Shown: piece after piece, positions 26,095 to 38,800 of the stretch
Position numbering within the stretch: the first letter of the stretch is position 1
Layout: every line of letters begins with the position of its first letter
NCBI GenBank assembly: GCA_013397455.1
Contig: VYZB01000096.1
Location: 1,479,747-1,543,746, forward strand
DNA: 64,000 bases
Direction: 5' to 3'
DNA from: Crotophaga sulcirostris
Lineage: Eukaryota; Chordata; Aves; Cuculiformes; Crotophagidae
The notes under the pieces: model-generated
Databases searched by the model: none
Told to the model about the DNA's origin: nothing
The model's input: the letters and a program-made list of their open reading frames with translations, nothing else
Translations under genes and position numbers: made by a program

Positions 26095-28411
26095 CTTGTT
26101 AGGAGTTCTTGAATAATCTTATCTTCTCTATACAATAAGAGCAGTTCACACGTACAGACCAAAATAGGTCTCAATCAACCCACAAATTCCAATTATACAC
26201 TTTGGACTTTGCCTTGAAACTAAGCTAATGAATATTTTATTAGCAAATTGCAATGATAACACTACAACTGTGCTTAAAATTATTTCCTTTTATGTATTTC
26301 TTTCTCACCATGCAATTTCCTTCAAGGTGTAATTTGCTCTCCTCTTTCACAGTGTATTATTCAAATCTGAGACTGTTTATCTTTCCTTTCGTCTATTCCT
26401 ACCCCAGAAGACTGCTGAAAATGAAACCTTTTTTTTTTTTTTTCCAGATGGCAATTGACAGAGAATACCTTTATTTTAATATAATAATGGAATTATTAGT
26501 TTTGGGCAAGGCAGCATTAGCAAAGATAAGTTCTTGTTCAGTAGGGTCATTACAGACCCAGTGGAAACTTGACAAAACCATGGAAGCTCAGATATAATCC
26601 TATGAAATTGACCCTCCTTACTGAACCTCTCTAAATTTTCCACAGGGAATTCACATTCAGACCAGCATTAAACTGTTGAATTGTATTTCTGGACACTTCT
26701 AATGAACCTGGATCTCTTTGTCATATTTTACCCAAGAGATTACATTTCAACTAACACAGTTTTACTTAAAAATACCTTTTTTTAGTCTGTTGGTAAGATT
26801 TCAGGAAAAAAATAGGTGAAAGGAATAATATAAGTAGACATTTTTGCTCAGATTAATGAAAATATTTTCCTTTTGCCATATATACTTTTACAAACAAATA
26901 AAAATTCTGTGGCTTTTCAAGAACAATGCTGAAGGGAATTACTTCATAGTTTGCTTGTCCCATGATTTGTGCAATATGTTTTTACACTAATCTCAAAAAG
27001 AAGGTACTCTTGGAAGATGAACCATAACAACTTTGAAATTTGTTTCACATGAGTCGAAAATTTATTTGAAGTCTGATGAGAAATTAAATTATGGATGTTA
27101 ATGTAATTCCATCTTGTCATCCTGTGCACATGGCTTTTCGAAACTTAATCAAATACATGTACTGAATTTTTTAAAGTGGATGTTATTTATTAACAATTGG
27201 ATTGAGATTTTGCTTTAAGTTACAGTGGCTTTGCTACCTTAAAACCCACCATGAAAAGAACTATAGTTCTTTGATGCACTTTATTTTCTTTTACCACAGT
27301 ATGTTTTCATATGGTTTGGTCTATTTAAATGGTAATGAGGATGACCTTAAAAGCAGAACTAAACTGTCTTCTCCCCAGCCTACAAACAGTGAAGAAAGGA
27401 ACAGCTGAGGCAGCCAGTTCCTTACTATTAGAGACTCCTCTGTTGGTAAACAGCTTCCCCTTACCTGAGACCCTTTTCAACTTACCAAAGTAAATGCACT
27501 CCTGCAAACTTCCCAACAACTTCAGAACTTCTGTGCATGCCCATGGTGTCCTCCTAGTGCTTGCTTTACCGGGTAGCAATATTAGGAGGAGGGAGTGGGA
27601 CTAAGAAGGAAAAGGGACATGCAGCAACAGGAAAGACATTCTTTGAAAGAAGGATATTTTGGAGGAAATGAAGCCACAGGGAGACTACAATAACAATGCT
27701 CTAAGAATTCAAATGCATAACTACTGCATTATACTTTCATTAAGTTATCCTGTAGCAACACATGTTATCTCTTAAAAAAAAGCCTTGGACTGAATTTTGA
27801 TAACTGAATTAGAAGATCCACGTGAAAGAAATTAAGCCCTCCCAGTAACATCCCCAGCAGCCGTGGTCTTCTCCCTCAGCTTCCACTGGTGTAGCCAGAG
27901 GTAGTCAGATCCTAGCTGATGCCAGTTATAGGCATTTTCTTTTCCTCCTTCTATAATGTACTAACGTGTCCACCCTCCAAGGGGAAGGGAGAACTCGAAG
28001 CTTTTTTTCTTACACGGACGTGACTCAGATAGGGATAGCTAATCCATCACATTCGAAGGATGTGCCAGCTCCTCTTCCAGCCCTAAAGGAGCAAACCAGA
28101 ACACAGAGGCCACTGAAGTCACAATACTAAAATGCAAGGAATAATATAAAGAAGATCAAGCAAAGCAGTTCCTAACACCTCTGTGTGATACACACTCGGC
28201 ATGTGTAAAGATCAGATACATAGTGGGCTCCCTAATGTTGAAGTCCATACAACCTAAAAATAAGTTCCCTGAGCACTTTTCACCATGAGGAGACAAATCT
28301 TTCCCAAGCAGGCAGTCTAACAGACCAGATAAGGCAAGTATGTCAGAGCTAACGAATCGAGATGTGCAGCAGGTAACTGGAGAGAGAGGCATAGCCTTGA
28401 ATAATCCAGGT

Positions 28412-28690
28412 TAGGGTTGAACTGCAAAAAGAGATTTCATGCTGCTTTTTGCCCCTTTCTTTCTTGAAAAGCATTCTTTGCTTTGCATGGCATAAAGGGC
28501 AAATCCATATCCTGAGCAATTACCTACTTCCCAAGCAATGTCATGAGATACATAAAGTAGAAAGAGGATTCCTCCAAGTACAACTCCCTGAGAGACATGA
28601 GTCTTGAGACTGCGTTCAAGAGCTGGTGTGGCCTCAGAAGTGACCTGCAGCTGGGAATCCATAAAGTGGTTGCTGAAAGCTCAGCTGTGA
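28412..28690 (-). pseudogene. Degenerate LINE reverse-transcriptase fragment
   Basis: In one minus-strand frame a peptide contains QGVVLGGILFLLYV followed by SHDI. This fits the LINE reverse-transcriptase block normally written GVPQGSVLGPxLFLxYxND, with most fixed positions kept. A possible decayed LYADD block follows about 15 residues later. The frame (stop near 28412) has no start context, and the neighbouring frame at 28524-28754 is its shadow. I cannot say whether it is CR1, L2 or another LINE clade. It stands alone: no endonuclease block or 3' tail was found nearby. Confidence 0.5.
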
Positions 28691-31059
28691 CAGCCTTGGA
28701 ATCATCATCATGAACCATTTTTACTTCTAGAGGTTCTTCATCATGAACTGACACATTTTAAAGCCATGTGTTCAACACCTGCTCTAATTTCCATTACGGC
28801 TTAGGACCAAAACTGCACCCAGGAGGTCTCAAGTCAAGCCCAGTATCTTGTGGTTGAACCCGAATTGTTCCTCAGGAAGCCACCCTCACAGGTTTAAATA
28901 CAAGATTTGGTGCTGAGCCAATGCCAAACATATGGGACATACACCCCTATGTATGCAAGGGATGAAACAACCTCAAGCACTGTCCTGCAGCCACCTGCAG
29001 TGTTTAACCATCAGCATGCTCCGCAGCATGGATAGCTGATCCTGATCAGCTGTCATCCCCTGATAGCCACAAAAACCCCTTCCCAGCTGGTGCTCAGGTA
29101 CCAGCACAGACTAAATCTTGCTCTCAGTAGAAACAGACAAATCTTATCACCATGGTTTGTGGGGGTGGAGGAGAGAAGACTGTAGCCATATGGACACAAG
29201 CTATGTTGCCTCATGCCCACAGAAGAACAGAAAGAGAATGAAGAAGCCAAACAAATGATGGCAATGCAGTGGCTGCAGATCGACCACAACTGTAGTTACA
29301 TATTAGACTTAATAGTGACAGCTCCTACTGGACAGTGTGTTTAAGAAACCTTTCATGATTCACTTCTGGAGCTCTTAACACAAAAATCAAATGACTGAAT
29401 TTCTCCCTTATGCTACTTTCAGGAATGGCCCAGGGGACCACAAGAACTCCGAAAGACACAAAACCACAACAGTTTCTTCTTTCTTCTCGCTTCAGTGTTG
29501 AACAACACAGGTCTTTCAGTAAATCCAAGACATTTATAGGGTCAAACTTGCTGTGCATCCACCACTGTCATGACCTCCATTACGTTTTTTTAGGACTTCT
29601 TAACTCAGGGCTAGAGTCCTGTACACCGCACATCATCTGGGGCTGCGGTATGGATGTTACTCCTAATTCCCGGAGAAGAAAGATACGGTGTATCCCAAGA
29701 GGGCATAAGTTAATGAAGTGCAGCCTTCCCCCGATTTCTTCCCATTACAAGTTCCATGAATTTTATTCATCAACAGATGTAATTTACAGCAAGAGACTAA
29801 ACTCCTGTGGCTGACACTCTGTGGGTTTGGAAGAGAGCTGTACAGATGTGAGGAAGATGCAAATTAAAGTAGGTCACATCAAGATTATTCTAATGTATCT
29901 CTTCCAGTGCTTGCAGAATTGACTTCCACTGTAGCTTCTGCCTCAAGCACCCCGGCCCATAACTTATACTAATTAGGCTTCTAATGCAAGATTCATATTA
30001 ATAATTAGGTAGAAATACAAATGCAGTTTGAGTTCATTACTGTATGACTGTCCAGCAGAGATGGTCCATGCTACCTTATAGCCCAGTGCTCCTGCAAAAT
30101 GAAGATCTGTGTGTAAAGTGCACCAGCACCCATCTGTTACCTCATCAGGCTGCCTCTGGGCAGAAAGTGAGCATTTTCCTTTGAGGGAATAGTTCAGCAG
30201 TCCCAAAGAAGAAGGGGATGGACAGGATCTGCCCCAGGGGCCACAGGGATGAGGGGTTGGTGTCCACCCAGGGCAGGAGCGGGGGGTCCTGCTCAAGGGT
30301 GTGAAGGAAGGGAAGGAGATGCCAGGTTTCCCAGTGTCATTTCCCTCCCGCGGGCACAACTCATTGCTGGCCGTGCCAGCCCCTGAGCAGGAGGAGCTGC
30401 TGGCACCCCAGAGCAGCTGGCAACCACCTCCGCGCGGGAGGGTGCCGCATCCTGCAGACCAGCATCTATGTGGGAGTAGATGCCAGAGAACAGCTGAGCA
30501 GGGGGCTGAGGTTTATTTTTAATTTTGTGAAGTGTATTTGCTTTCCACATGATCCTCTCATTCTTCCTCTCACAGCACATGCAAACAGAAAGAGAGTAAA
30601 TGGTACACACAGGTCCCAGCAGACGACGCGCACAGAGCTGCTGCAGACCTCAGTGCTTGCTGTAGCTGTCCCACAGAAATGCCTGTACTTCCCAGAGACA
30701 ACACCTTTCTTTTCATTACACCCCTCTAGAAACACAGCAGGGTAGGCACAAGTGATGGAGCCTGCTGGGTAGCCCTGCAGGCACTTTCTGGCCTGTACTG
30801 CTTGCCTCTATTTACAGGTCTGTGCAGACAGCCACACTCACTTAGCAATGCCCTGCTAATTGAATGCACAGGCCCAGGCCACTGTGCACTTGGCCAGAGG
30901 AAAACCTCTGGATGCAAAAACCCTTCATGATGGAATCATGTTGTGCTCCTGCAAAGTTTATTGGCTACTCTAGAAAAACTCTCAAATACAGTTAATGAGC
31001 CTGTAAATGTTCCTGGAAATGGCCCCAGGAGATGAGAATAACACGTGTGATATTTACCA
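28691..31059. other. Non-coding stretch, no gene recognised
   Basis: There is a moderately GC-rich patch around 30.2-30.7 kb with a few CpGs (for example near 30345 and 30431) and several overlapping frames on both strands. I recognise no protein family. A plus frame of 134 codons at 29410-29814 has no recognisable domain. Confidence 0.5.
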
Positions 31060-31643
31060 TGTGCTGATTTTGGCTGAGATAGAGTTAATTTTCTTCACAG
31101 TAGTTGATATGTGGCCATGTTTTGGATTTGTGCAGAAAACGGTGTTGATAATACAGGGATATTTTAGCTTCTGCTGAGCATTGCTTACACAGCATCAAGG
31201 TCTTTTCTGCTCCTCACCCTGCCCCACCAGCAAGGATGCTGGGGGTGCACAAGAAGCTGTGAGAGGACACAGCTGGAACAGCTGACCTCAACTGGTCAAA
31301 GTTATATCCCACATTATATAATGCCATGCTTAGCATATAAATCTGGGGGAAGAAGGAGGCGGGGGACAACCAGAGTTCTGGTGTTTGTCTTCCTAAATAT
31401 CAGTTAATCATGACGCATCCTTGCTTTCCTGGAGATGGTTGATGCCTGCAGATGGGAAGTGGTAAATCAATTCCTTGTTTCACTTGTATGTGTGGTTTTT
31501 GCTTTGCCAATTAAACTGTCTTTATCTCAACCCACGAGTTTTTATCACTTTTACTCTTCCAATTCTCTCTCCTTTTGCACCGTGGGGTGAGTGAGCGAGC
31601 AGTTGCATGGGACTTAGTTGCCAGCTGGGGTTAAACCACAACA
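31060..31643 (+). mobile_element. Solo ERVL-like LTR (584 bp)
   Basis: The element starts TGTGCTGATTTTGGCTG and ends TTAAACCACAACA, so it has the TG...CA termini of an LTR. Five-base flanks TACCA (31055-31059) and TATCA (31644-31648) look like a target-site duplication with one change. Inside, a TATA-like 'catataaatc' lies near 31335 and an 'aattaaact' poly(A)-like signal near 31510. The 3' part carries the phrase 'atctcaacccacgag', known from an LTR family widespread in bird genomes. No gag, pol or env and no second LTR is present, so this is the solo product of LTR-LTR recombination. Orientation is set by the TATA and poly(A) order. Confidence 0.85.
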
Positions 31644-34600
31644 TATCACAAGCCTTTTAACTGAAAGATCACTGGTCTATGGCGCAGGGTCCTCCAAGAA
31701 GGGGCTATAGGGAGTAGGGAAGGGTAAGTGAGAGCACAGGAAGGCTGAGCTCCTTCCCACAAACATCAGCGGCTGCCTCCAGCTCCAGCCTGCCGTGGCT
31801 GCACTGGGGCCAGAGGAGGTGGCAGCTAGCTTGTCCTGCAAAGATGGACACGTCCCTGGGGGCATTTGCTCCCCCTAATCCAAAATCTCTCACTCTTTTA
31901 AGGTCTCACATTTTTGCCTTTCATTGCAAGAATCAAGCAGTTGTGATAAAATTAGGACAGCTGCTGTTGACAATTAATTATCTTCAGATAAGCTCTTCAG
32001 GGTGGCCGCTGGGAAATATACAAATGCCATTTAAGTCAGCACTATGAAGTCCCTCTGGCAATCTCTTCCAGCTCTCTCCCTCTCACCCTGCTAGCGGGCA
32101 CCAGGCTGTCAAGGAATGGATGCCTCCAGACTCTGCTTACAGGGCTCAATCCCCACCAGCACAGCATGGCACTGCCCAGGGGCCAGCACACTGTGCTGAT
32201 GGACTGCAACTTTGTGGGTTTCTGGGGTTTTTATTTTTTTAAAAAAATAATATTTGCTGTAGCATACTCTGAAACACTGCTAGGCCCTCAGGAAAGGTGA
32301 ATACCTGACCAGCACAGTACAAACCACACTTTCATCCTAAATTATTCTCCACCTCACCTGTGCGTAGGTATTACTTTATGCAAAAAGAGCAAAGAACCGG
32401 ACTATACAGCTGCTTATCACATCAAAACCACATTTCCACCCTTACATCCATCAGGTATTGGATCAAATGCTTCTGGTGGCTCTGCACTGGTGTATCTTGG
32501 ATGAAAGCCTGCCTTCCCATGCTTGAGGTTTTGATACAAGAAATGGCATTTTCGGTAGCAGTTTCAGTAATACGGAAAGCGCTTCTCATCACAGCCATCC
32601 TTCTTCTCAAGCAGCATTCATGTTAAACATGCACTGATGCACGTGCAATTGTGATAAACTTCAGTTTTTCAGCCCAACAAGCAAGAAAGGCGAATGTATA
32701 GGGGGAAAAAACCCTCTCCTATTCCTGGGTAAAAATGGGCCTTTTTGTGTGGCTAATATGAGAAGAACCAATAACCAGACCCCTTTAATTCAGATCTACA
32801 TTCAGCAGTAACAGGGAAATAAATTAGCAGACATGAAAAAAGGAAACAGAAGTGGCAGCAATTCCTCTCTGTTTTATAGGCTTTGGGTAAGACCATTTAA
32901 GCTTAAAATACAATCAGCATGTGCTAATGCTGCCACTTAGATCTAGTGGATGTGGGAGAGGAAGAGCTTTGCTTATGCAGGTATCACACTGCAAAATACT
33001 GTGGCACCAGGAGTAGCATAGGTTAATATTATAAGTGACAGAAGAGCCTGTCAAGAACCTCATGTTCTTTAAGCATGTAAATGTAATGGCCCATAGTGCA
33101 TAAAACCAGACAGTGGGGGAAAAAATGGAAATAGTCAAGACAGACTTTACAATACAATGATTTTTGAATTACACAGAGGAATTCCTATTCAGCGATTTTC
33201 TTTTGCAAGCAGACATTGCAACAGACCACGTCCTTCTGTGAAAATGGCCACGTTTATTTCAGCAGCGGCACACAGTGTTTCACCGTGAGTTTTGCTTGGC
33301 CTCAGCAGCCCATCAGGAGCCACAGAACATCCCACCTGCACCAGATGCTGGACATGCATCCTGCAGATGTGGTGACTGCCTTACAGACCTGGAGGACTGA
33401 AGGGACAAAGAGGAAGCCTCAGCAGCTTGCACTTCTGCCCCACGGCAGGGCTCGCAGCACGAGCCAGCTGCCATCCTTTCAAAGGTGGCTCCAAAAGCAA
33501 GAGACATCGTCACTCCGCCCTCAAACCCTGCTCAGCGTGGGAGAAGCTGAGAAAGCATTTTTTGGCCCTGAGCCCTGCTCAGCTAACAAGAGGAGTTAAG
33601 CAGACTGCCCAACTGCATAGAAGGGGCTTTTAACAACAGGAATCTTGGAGAAACAAAGAAATGTTTTTTCCAAGGTACCTGTCCATAATCATGGCACATG
33701 AAGTAGTGGCTATAGCATGGAGTAGGTGTAACCTCCTTTCACACATGGTTCCACTTGCCCACAGAGGAATGAGTAACCAGGAGACAGAGGGCACCAGCAA
33801 GGAGCGAGGCAGCTCTGCCAGGGCTTATCGTAACACCCATCTCTGAAGCAGGCAATTACACAGGCTATGAACGAAGTCATTCAAGAAACACATTCAGTTC
33901 TTCAGCCAGCCTAACAGGCTGTAATTTAACTCTTATTTCCCTTCAAATTGAAAGAAAAAAAGAAATCAATAATGGATAGGAACACCTCTTCTCATGTGGC
34001 AGAAATGCTCACTATTATTGCTCCCTTGCACCAGGGGTTTTATCAAGTCATGCTGTCCTGAGACCCAGTGACCAAGATCTGAACAGCCTTTATTCACTAA
34101 TCTGGCTTAAATTCATTAATGGAAATTCTTCTCCATAGCTAGCTAGACAAAAGGAACTTACCAGATGAGATATATTCCAAATAACCCCCCCTGCTTTCCC
34201 AGAGACTCATTTAAAGCCCATTCTCCCTTACGGCCCTGGAAACCCAGACTTCCTCCTACCTGCAGAACCGAGAAGTCCAAGAAAGCGACAGCTGTTGGGG
34301 GAGTTTCCATGTATCAAGAGGCAGCAGAGATGCCCCTGGACCCATGTCTGGTCAGGAGGAGCTGCTCTACAGCTGTCGCTCTTCCAAGGGCGACCCCAAG
34401 TCCTGCTCCATGAGGAACAGGCCACTTCAAAGCAAGCCTATGCTCGGAAAAAGTTAACCCAGTACCAAATAAACTAGTCGAGTCCCACAGAAATGCTTTT
34501 AAATGCTAGATACCTAGAAAAGAAACAGTTTACCACTGGTAGAGACTCATCTTTTTTCCAAAGCTGCAACTGATCTCAGCAGCACAATATAAAAGCCTTT

Positions 34601-34872
34601 CGCATCCTGCATCCACCCAGGCTTGTACTGGCCCTGCTTCAGGGAGTGAGGGTCTCTCCAACAAGGCAGGCTGTGGCTCAGAGCAGCGGGGTCTCAGTCC
34701 TTCACTATTGCCACTGCCAAATTCAGAGCAGCAACAGCCATGGTGAGGCTGAAACTCTCGGGGCTCAGGCCCCCAGATCTGCAGGTTTAACACTGACAAT
34801 AAATTTTCCCTAGTGATTTTCCAGTCCCCCAAAGCTGCTTCTGCCATGACTTCCAATTGAGCAGATGGTCAC

Positions 34873-34913
34873 ACTATTATTATTATTATTCAGTACTATT
34901 ATTGAATAATAGT
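34873..34913. repeat. TTA microsatellite with adjacent perfect hairpin
   Basis: About five TTA units are followed at 34895-34913 by ACTATTATT, a single G, then AATAATAGT. This is a perfect 9-base-arm inverted repeat, probably derived from the microsatellite. Confidence 0.8.
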
Positions 34914-35758
34914 AGTCAATATTAGTCAATATTTGTGCTGTTCACTATTGGTTCAGTTCCTCAGAGCTGGAGCCAACGCCAAAGTGAGTACAAGACATGA
35001 GTGACCAGAGTATGTGTATGATGATCATTTTTGTCACACAACTGCTGGCATCTAAGCAACGAGGAGTGAATTGGCTGTCACCCCCACTGTCATCAGTGCA
35101 TCTTTTCCCTGTCATACTTCTCGTACCCAAGGTACGTCACTGCCTTCAGGAACACCCAGCCCTTCCCCAGGTAGTCCCGGTCTCCTAGGAGGTGGTAGAT
35201 GTGCCATCTCAATCTGTCTTCAAATCACTCAAAACTGGCTGTGCAGTGGCAAAACAGTCCATCCTGCTCTGGAGATCCTCCAAGGTAGAGGCCAGTAAAG
35301 GTGACCATCAAAGGCCATCAAAGGTGACCACAATGGGCCCTGGACAGGCTGTTTGGTAACAGATCTGCAGACACGGGACGGTGGGGAGACCCTAAACAAT
35401 CTCCTGCCTTGTAAGGCGCAAGATTCTTTTGGGCTGCCTTAAACCACTTGGTTTGCTGCCTTAAACCACTGTTGAGACAGCAGCAGAGGCCGTGTCCTTC
35501 AACACCTCATCTCACTCCCACAAGCAGCCCAGAGGCTGTGCTGCAGTCTTGCTGGTAGGGAGAACAGGGCAGAACGACACCTTGGAACCCAGAGACCCCC
35601 TAACCTCTCCCCAGACTTAGTTCCAGAACTTTCCTAGAAAAAGCACTGTGCAGTCCCACAAAAATTATAAATAATACTCTGGAAGAGGGACACTTGCAGC
35701 AGTGCATCCGCCATCCTGGGAGAGAGAAGAGGACCAGAGCCCAGGTATTGTCCTTGCA

Positions 35759-35812
35759 CTTTTTCCTCTCTCTCTCCCTCCCTTCCTTTTCTCTCTTTCT
35801 TTCTTTTCCCTT
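35759..35812 (+). repeat. 54-base polypyrimidine tract
   Basis: An uninterrupted C/T run including CT dinucleotide and TTTC repeats. Such tracts can adopt triplex DNA. Nothing suggests that it belongs to an exon acceptor. Confidence 0.85.
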
Positions 35813-38800
35813 AACACAGATTTAGCAACCAATGCCAATCTTATTCCCAAGAATGCCTTTTTGGACCAACCATTTGGCATTGTTTCGCCTTCATTTAGCC
35901 CAGTGGGTACTGAACTCATAAATTTTATGGGGAGATCCAGGGCCTTACCCTGGTGACCACTGGACTATCCAAACTGGGTCACGACATAAGGCCACTACCA
36001 GCTGTGGAAAGGATTCTTGCATTTCCTCATAAAACAACTTGAGTATAATCTCTTCTGAACCACATCTGCGGGCTAAGAGACAGCTATGAGCAGCCAAACT
36101 TTTCCTGCAATTCTCAAGTTCAAGTTAGCTTGCACTGCCAGAGGCTTTCAGCAGATGAGTAAAAGTTATTGGCACATTGAGACTTGTTCTTAACACTTCT
36201 CCTGGATCTGCCAACTGTCAAGAAAAAAAAATCCCACCAGCTAATCTGCCATTAGCCCAGAGCTTGCAGTGTGATTTTGGGAAGTTCCTCACTAGAAGGA
36301 ACGGATAACCTGAGATGGGACCTTGTTACCAGCCTCATGAGCGCACAGTCTGCTCTGAGCCCAGGCTGGGGTGAGCAACCACAGTTCTTGTCAGCATCTG
36401 CTCTGGTTTGTCAACTCTGTGCTTCATAACAGACCTTTCATCTGGTGCTGGCGTTGCGCACAAGGCTCCCCGCAGGGCTTAGTGAGAACAGAGTCCAAGC
36501 CAGGCAGGACTTCAGCCCGAGTCGCAGCTGAAAGGTCACGGCATCACCACGCCAGCCATCATGCAGAGCTGCTCATGGCATCCCAGCAACTTTGCTTCTC
36601 TGTGTCGCCACTGAGTAGGAGTTCTGGCACAATGTTTAGAAGAGGTTGGCAGGGACAAGCTTTGGGCAGATCCCGTAGCAAGCCTTCCAGCAGACACTGG
36701 GTCCAGCACAGACTTTTTGTCATGTCCACTTGGCACCAGAGGGAGAGGCGCCATAGTCAGGTGCTGTTGATGAAGTCATGGAAGCATCCAAAATACCTTC
36801 TTTTCATTAATCCGTTGATTTCTTTCATCATCTGTTGGTGATGACCTCCTCCTGCCTCTGCAATGAGAGACTCACTAAAGGAACAGGCCCCACCAAGGCT
36901 CAAAGGTAGCCTGTCCCCATGGCAGGACTCAACACCCCACCCGTGATGCTAGGCTGGTCCATGCAACTCTTTGTGGCAGCTCTCCTCCTCGTACTATGGG
37001 CTTAATAGAGATGCTGCAGCAGTTGGGTCTAGGACATCTCTCTGCAGTCAGCTCTCTGTGGGACAAACCTACACAAGGAGCCCCAAACCCTAACCCTAAC
37101 ACTCCCTGCATAGAGCTGTCCCCGTGGAGAGTCAGCCACGTAGGGTTGTTCCATGGAGAGCTGTCCATTTCCATCATCAGTTACCTGTGGACATTCCCAG
37201 AGTAACGTTAACCAAACTGTGTGCTACACCGAAAAAAAAACCCCAAAAAACCCAAGAGATTGATGATACACATTTGTCCCCTCAAAACCACCAGCAGCCA
37301 TGCTAGAGCCAATGCAGTGATGAATGGTGCGGGCAAAGCAACAGCAGTCCCAGGGAAGGATATTTCCTGAGTTAGCACTTCGAGCAGATTTGGGAAGAAG
37401 GATCTGCAGGGCAGGAGCCTCTGGTCAGCAGAGCTCCACAAGTATCTGTGGTATTGGTAGCACTGCTGTCTGTCAAAGAAATCTCATGCCTGTCACTCAC
37501 AAATTCTCTTTTATTTCATTAGAAGGATCAAAATGCAACAGGGAATTCCCCAGCCCATCCACATGGCTACACTCAAGGAGCCAAAGTTACTGTTCTTCAG
37601 AGCAGGCATGTGTGCTCCACACTGGCCAATCGCAGCCATTCCTGAGATGTACCTGTAGTTTAACCTGAAAAAAGCCTTACCTTAAGATTTCAGTTAGCAG
37701 AGCACATCTCTAGCCTCATGGCTTGGGCAGCCTCAGTCCCTAGAGCCAAATTATGCACAATGGGATGCGAGAAGCCTCTGGCTTTGCCACCGCTGTTTCT
37801 GCACCCAGGCAGCAAGCAGCTGTCAGCAAACGAGGAACAGCATCTCTTAAAAACAACATTAAAGTGTCCATTTTACCCTTCTGCTCCAGGTTTGCTAAAA
37901 CCTGACATTAAAAGCCTTCTCCCTTCAACTCTGCTTTTGCATATGTGTAGTGCGTACGCCTCTGTATCGGATGCACATATATGCACATATATAGAGAGAA
38001 AGTTCAGAATGCACGTTCGTATCTCCGCGGCGCGCAGTGCGGAGGGCAGTCCCCACTCACACAAGCAGCCTCCTGGCAAACAGATACTCGGCTACTTGTA
38101 ACGTTAACTCATCAGCGTCTCCGGTGACTGTTTCTCCCCCAGAAGGAGCTCTTGAAAATATAGCGACAGAAACATCAATATTCGATGACTCAAGGGCTCC
38201 CCCAGAAGGAAAATCAGCCCAGAACATCCTCTCGGAGGAGCTAGAGGCAGGTGCTCCTCTGGCAGGCTGGGAGTGACCAGTAGCGAGGCCAGACTTGCTG
38301 TTTAAGAACGTTCAAAGGCAAGGATGAGAAATGGGGCAGAATTGGGTTCGCGCAGTGCCAGCTGGCCAAGGGCTGGCCACAGCTCCAGGTGCTGCCACAC
38401 ACACGGTGTCCTCACCTGCTGCAAAACCCTTACCAGTCCAGCCACATGTGCTCAGGACTGTCACAAAACACTAAGAAACAGCTTGCTAAGTGTCCTGACT
38501 TCACCCACATTCTTCTCTTTGCCAGCAAGGGCTGGAAGTAATCAGTGACCCACGGCACTCCACAGTGGCTTTGGGATCAGAAAGCACGGTTGGGAGCCCA
38601 CTGTCCGCTTGTGGCTATTGCTGATCAAGTAATGGGTTTTCTAGGACCCACGTCTACTGCAATGTGAACAGTAGGAGCTACCAGAGGCTGTTTTCGATGT
38701 TAAGAGGTGGGATTCTGCTTCACCTCCTCCTGCAGCCCCCCAAGACAGGTTTCTGCTCACCTGACCATTGCAAACATGCTTCACCATGAGACAAAGCCCT

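Larger units (their letters stand above)
24031..28411. other. Non-coding stretch, mostly AT-rich
   Basis: Besides the CR1 tail at 24.6 kb and a 42-base tandem duplication at 26.01 kb, I recognise no feature. A 16-17 base T run lies near 26431. Frames on either strand are short and lack family resemblance. Confidence 0.55.

Noticed and set aside
28524..28754. Minus-strand frame of 76 codons with an acidic start
   Set aside because: Shadow frame of the reverse-transcriptase remnant; no family resemblance of its own.
33216..33599. Plus-strand open frame of 127 codons
   Set aside because: No recognisable motif; overlaps frames on both strands; no promoter or splice support.
36371..36841. Plus-strand open frame of 156 codons
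   Set aside because: No recognisable domain, a composition of Ser, His and Arg typical of GC-richer chance frames, and an overlapping minus frame of 72 codons. No splice or promoter support.
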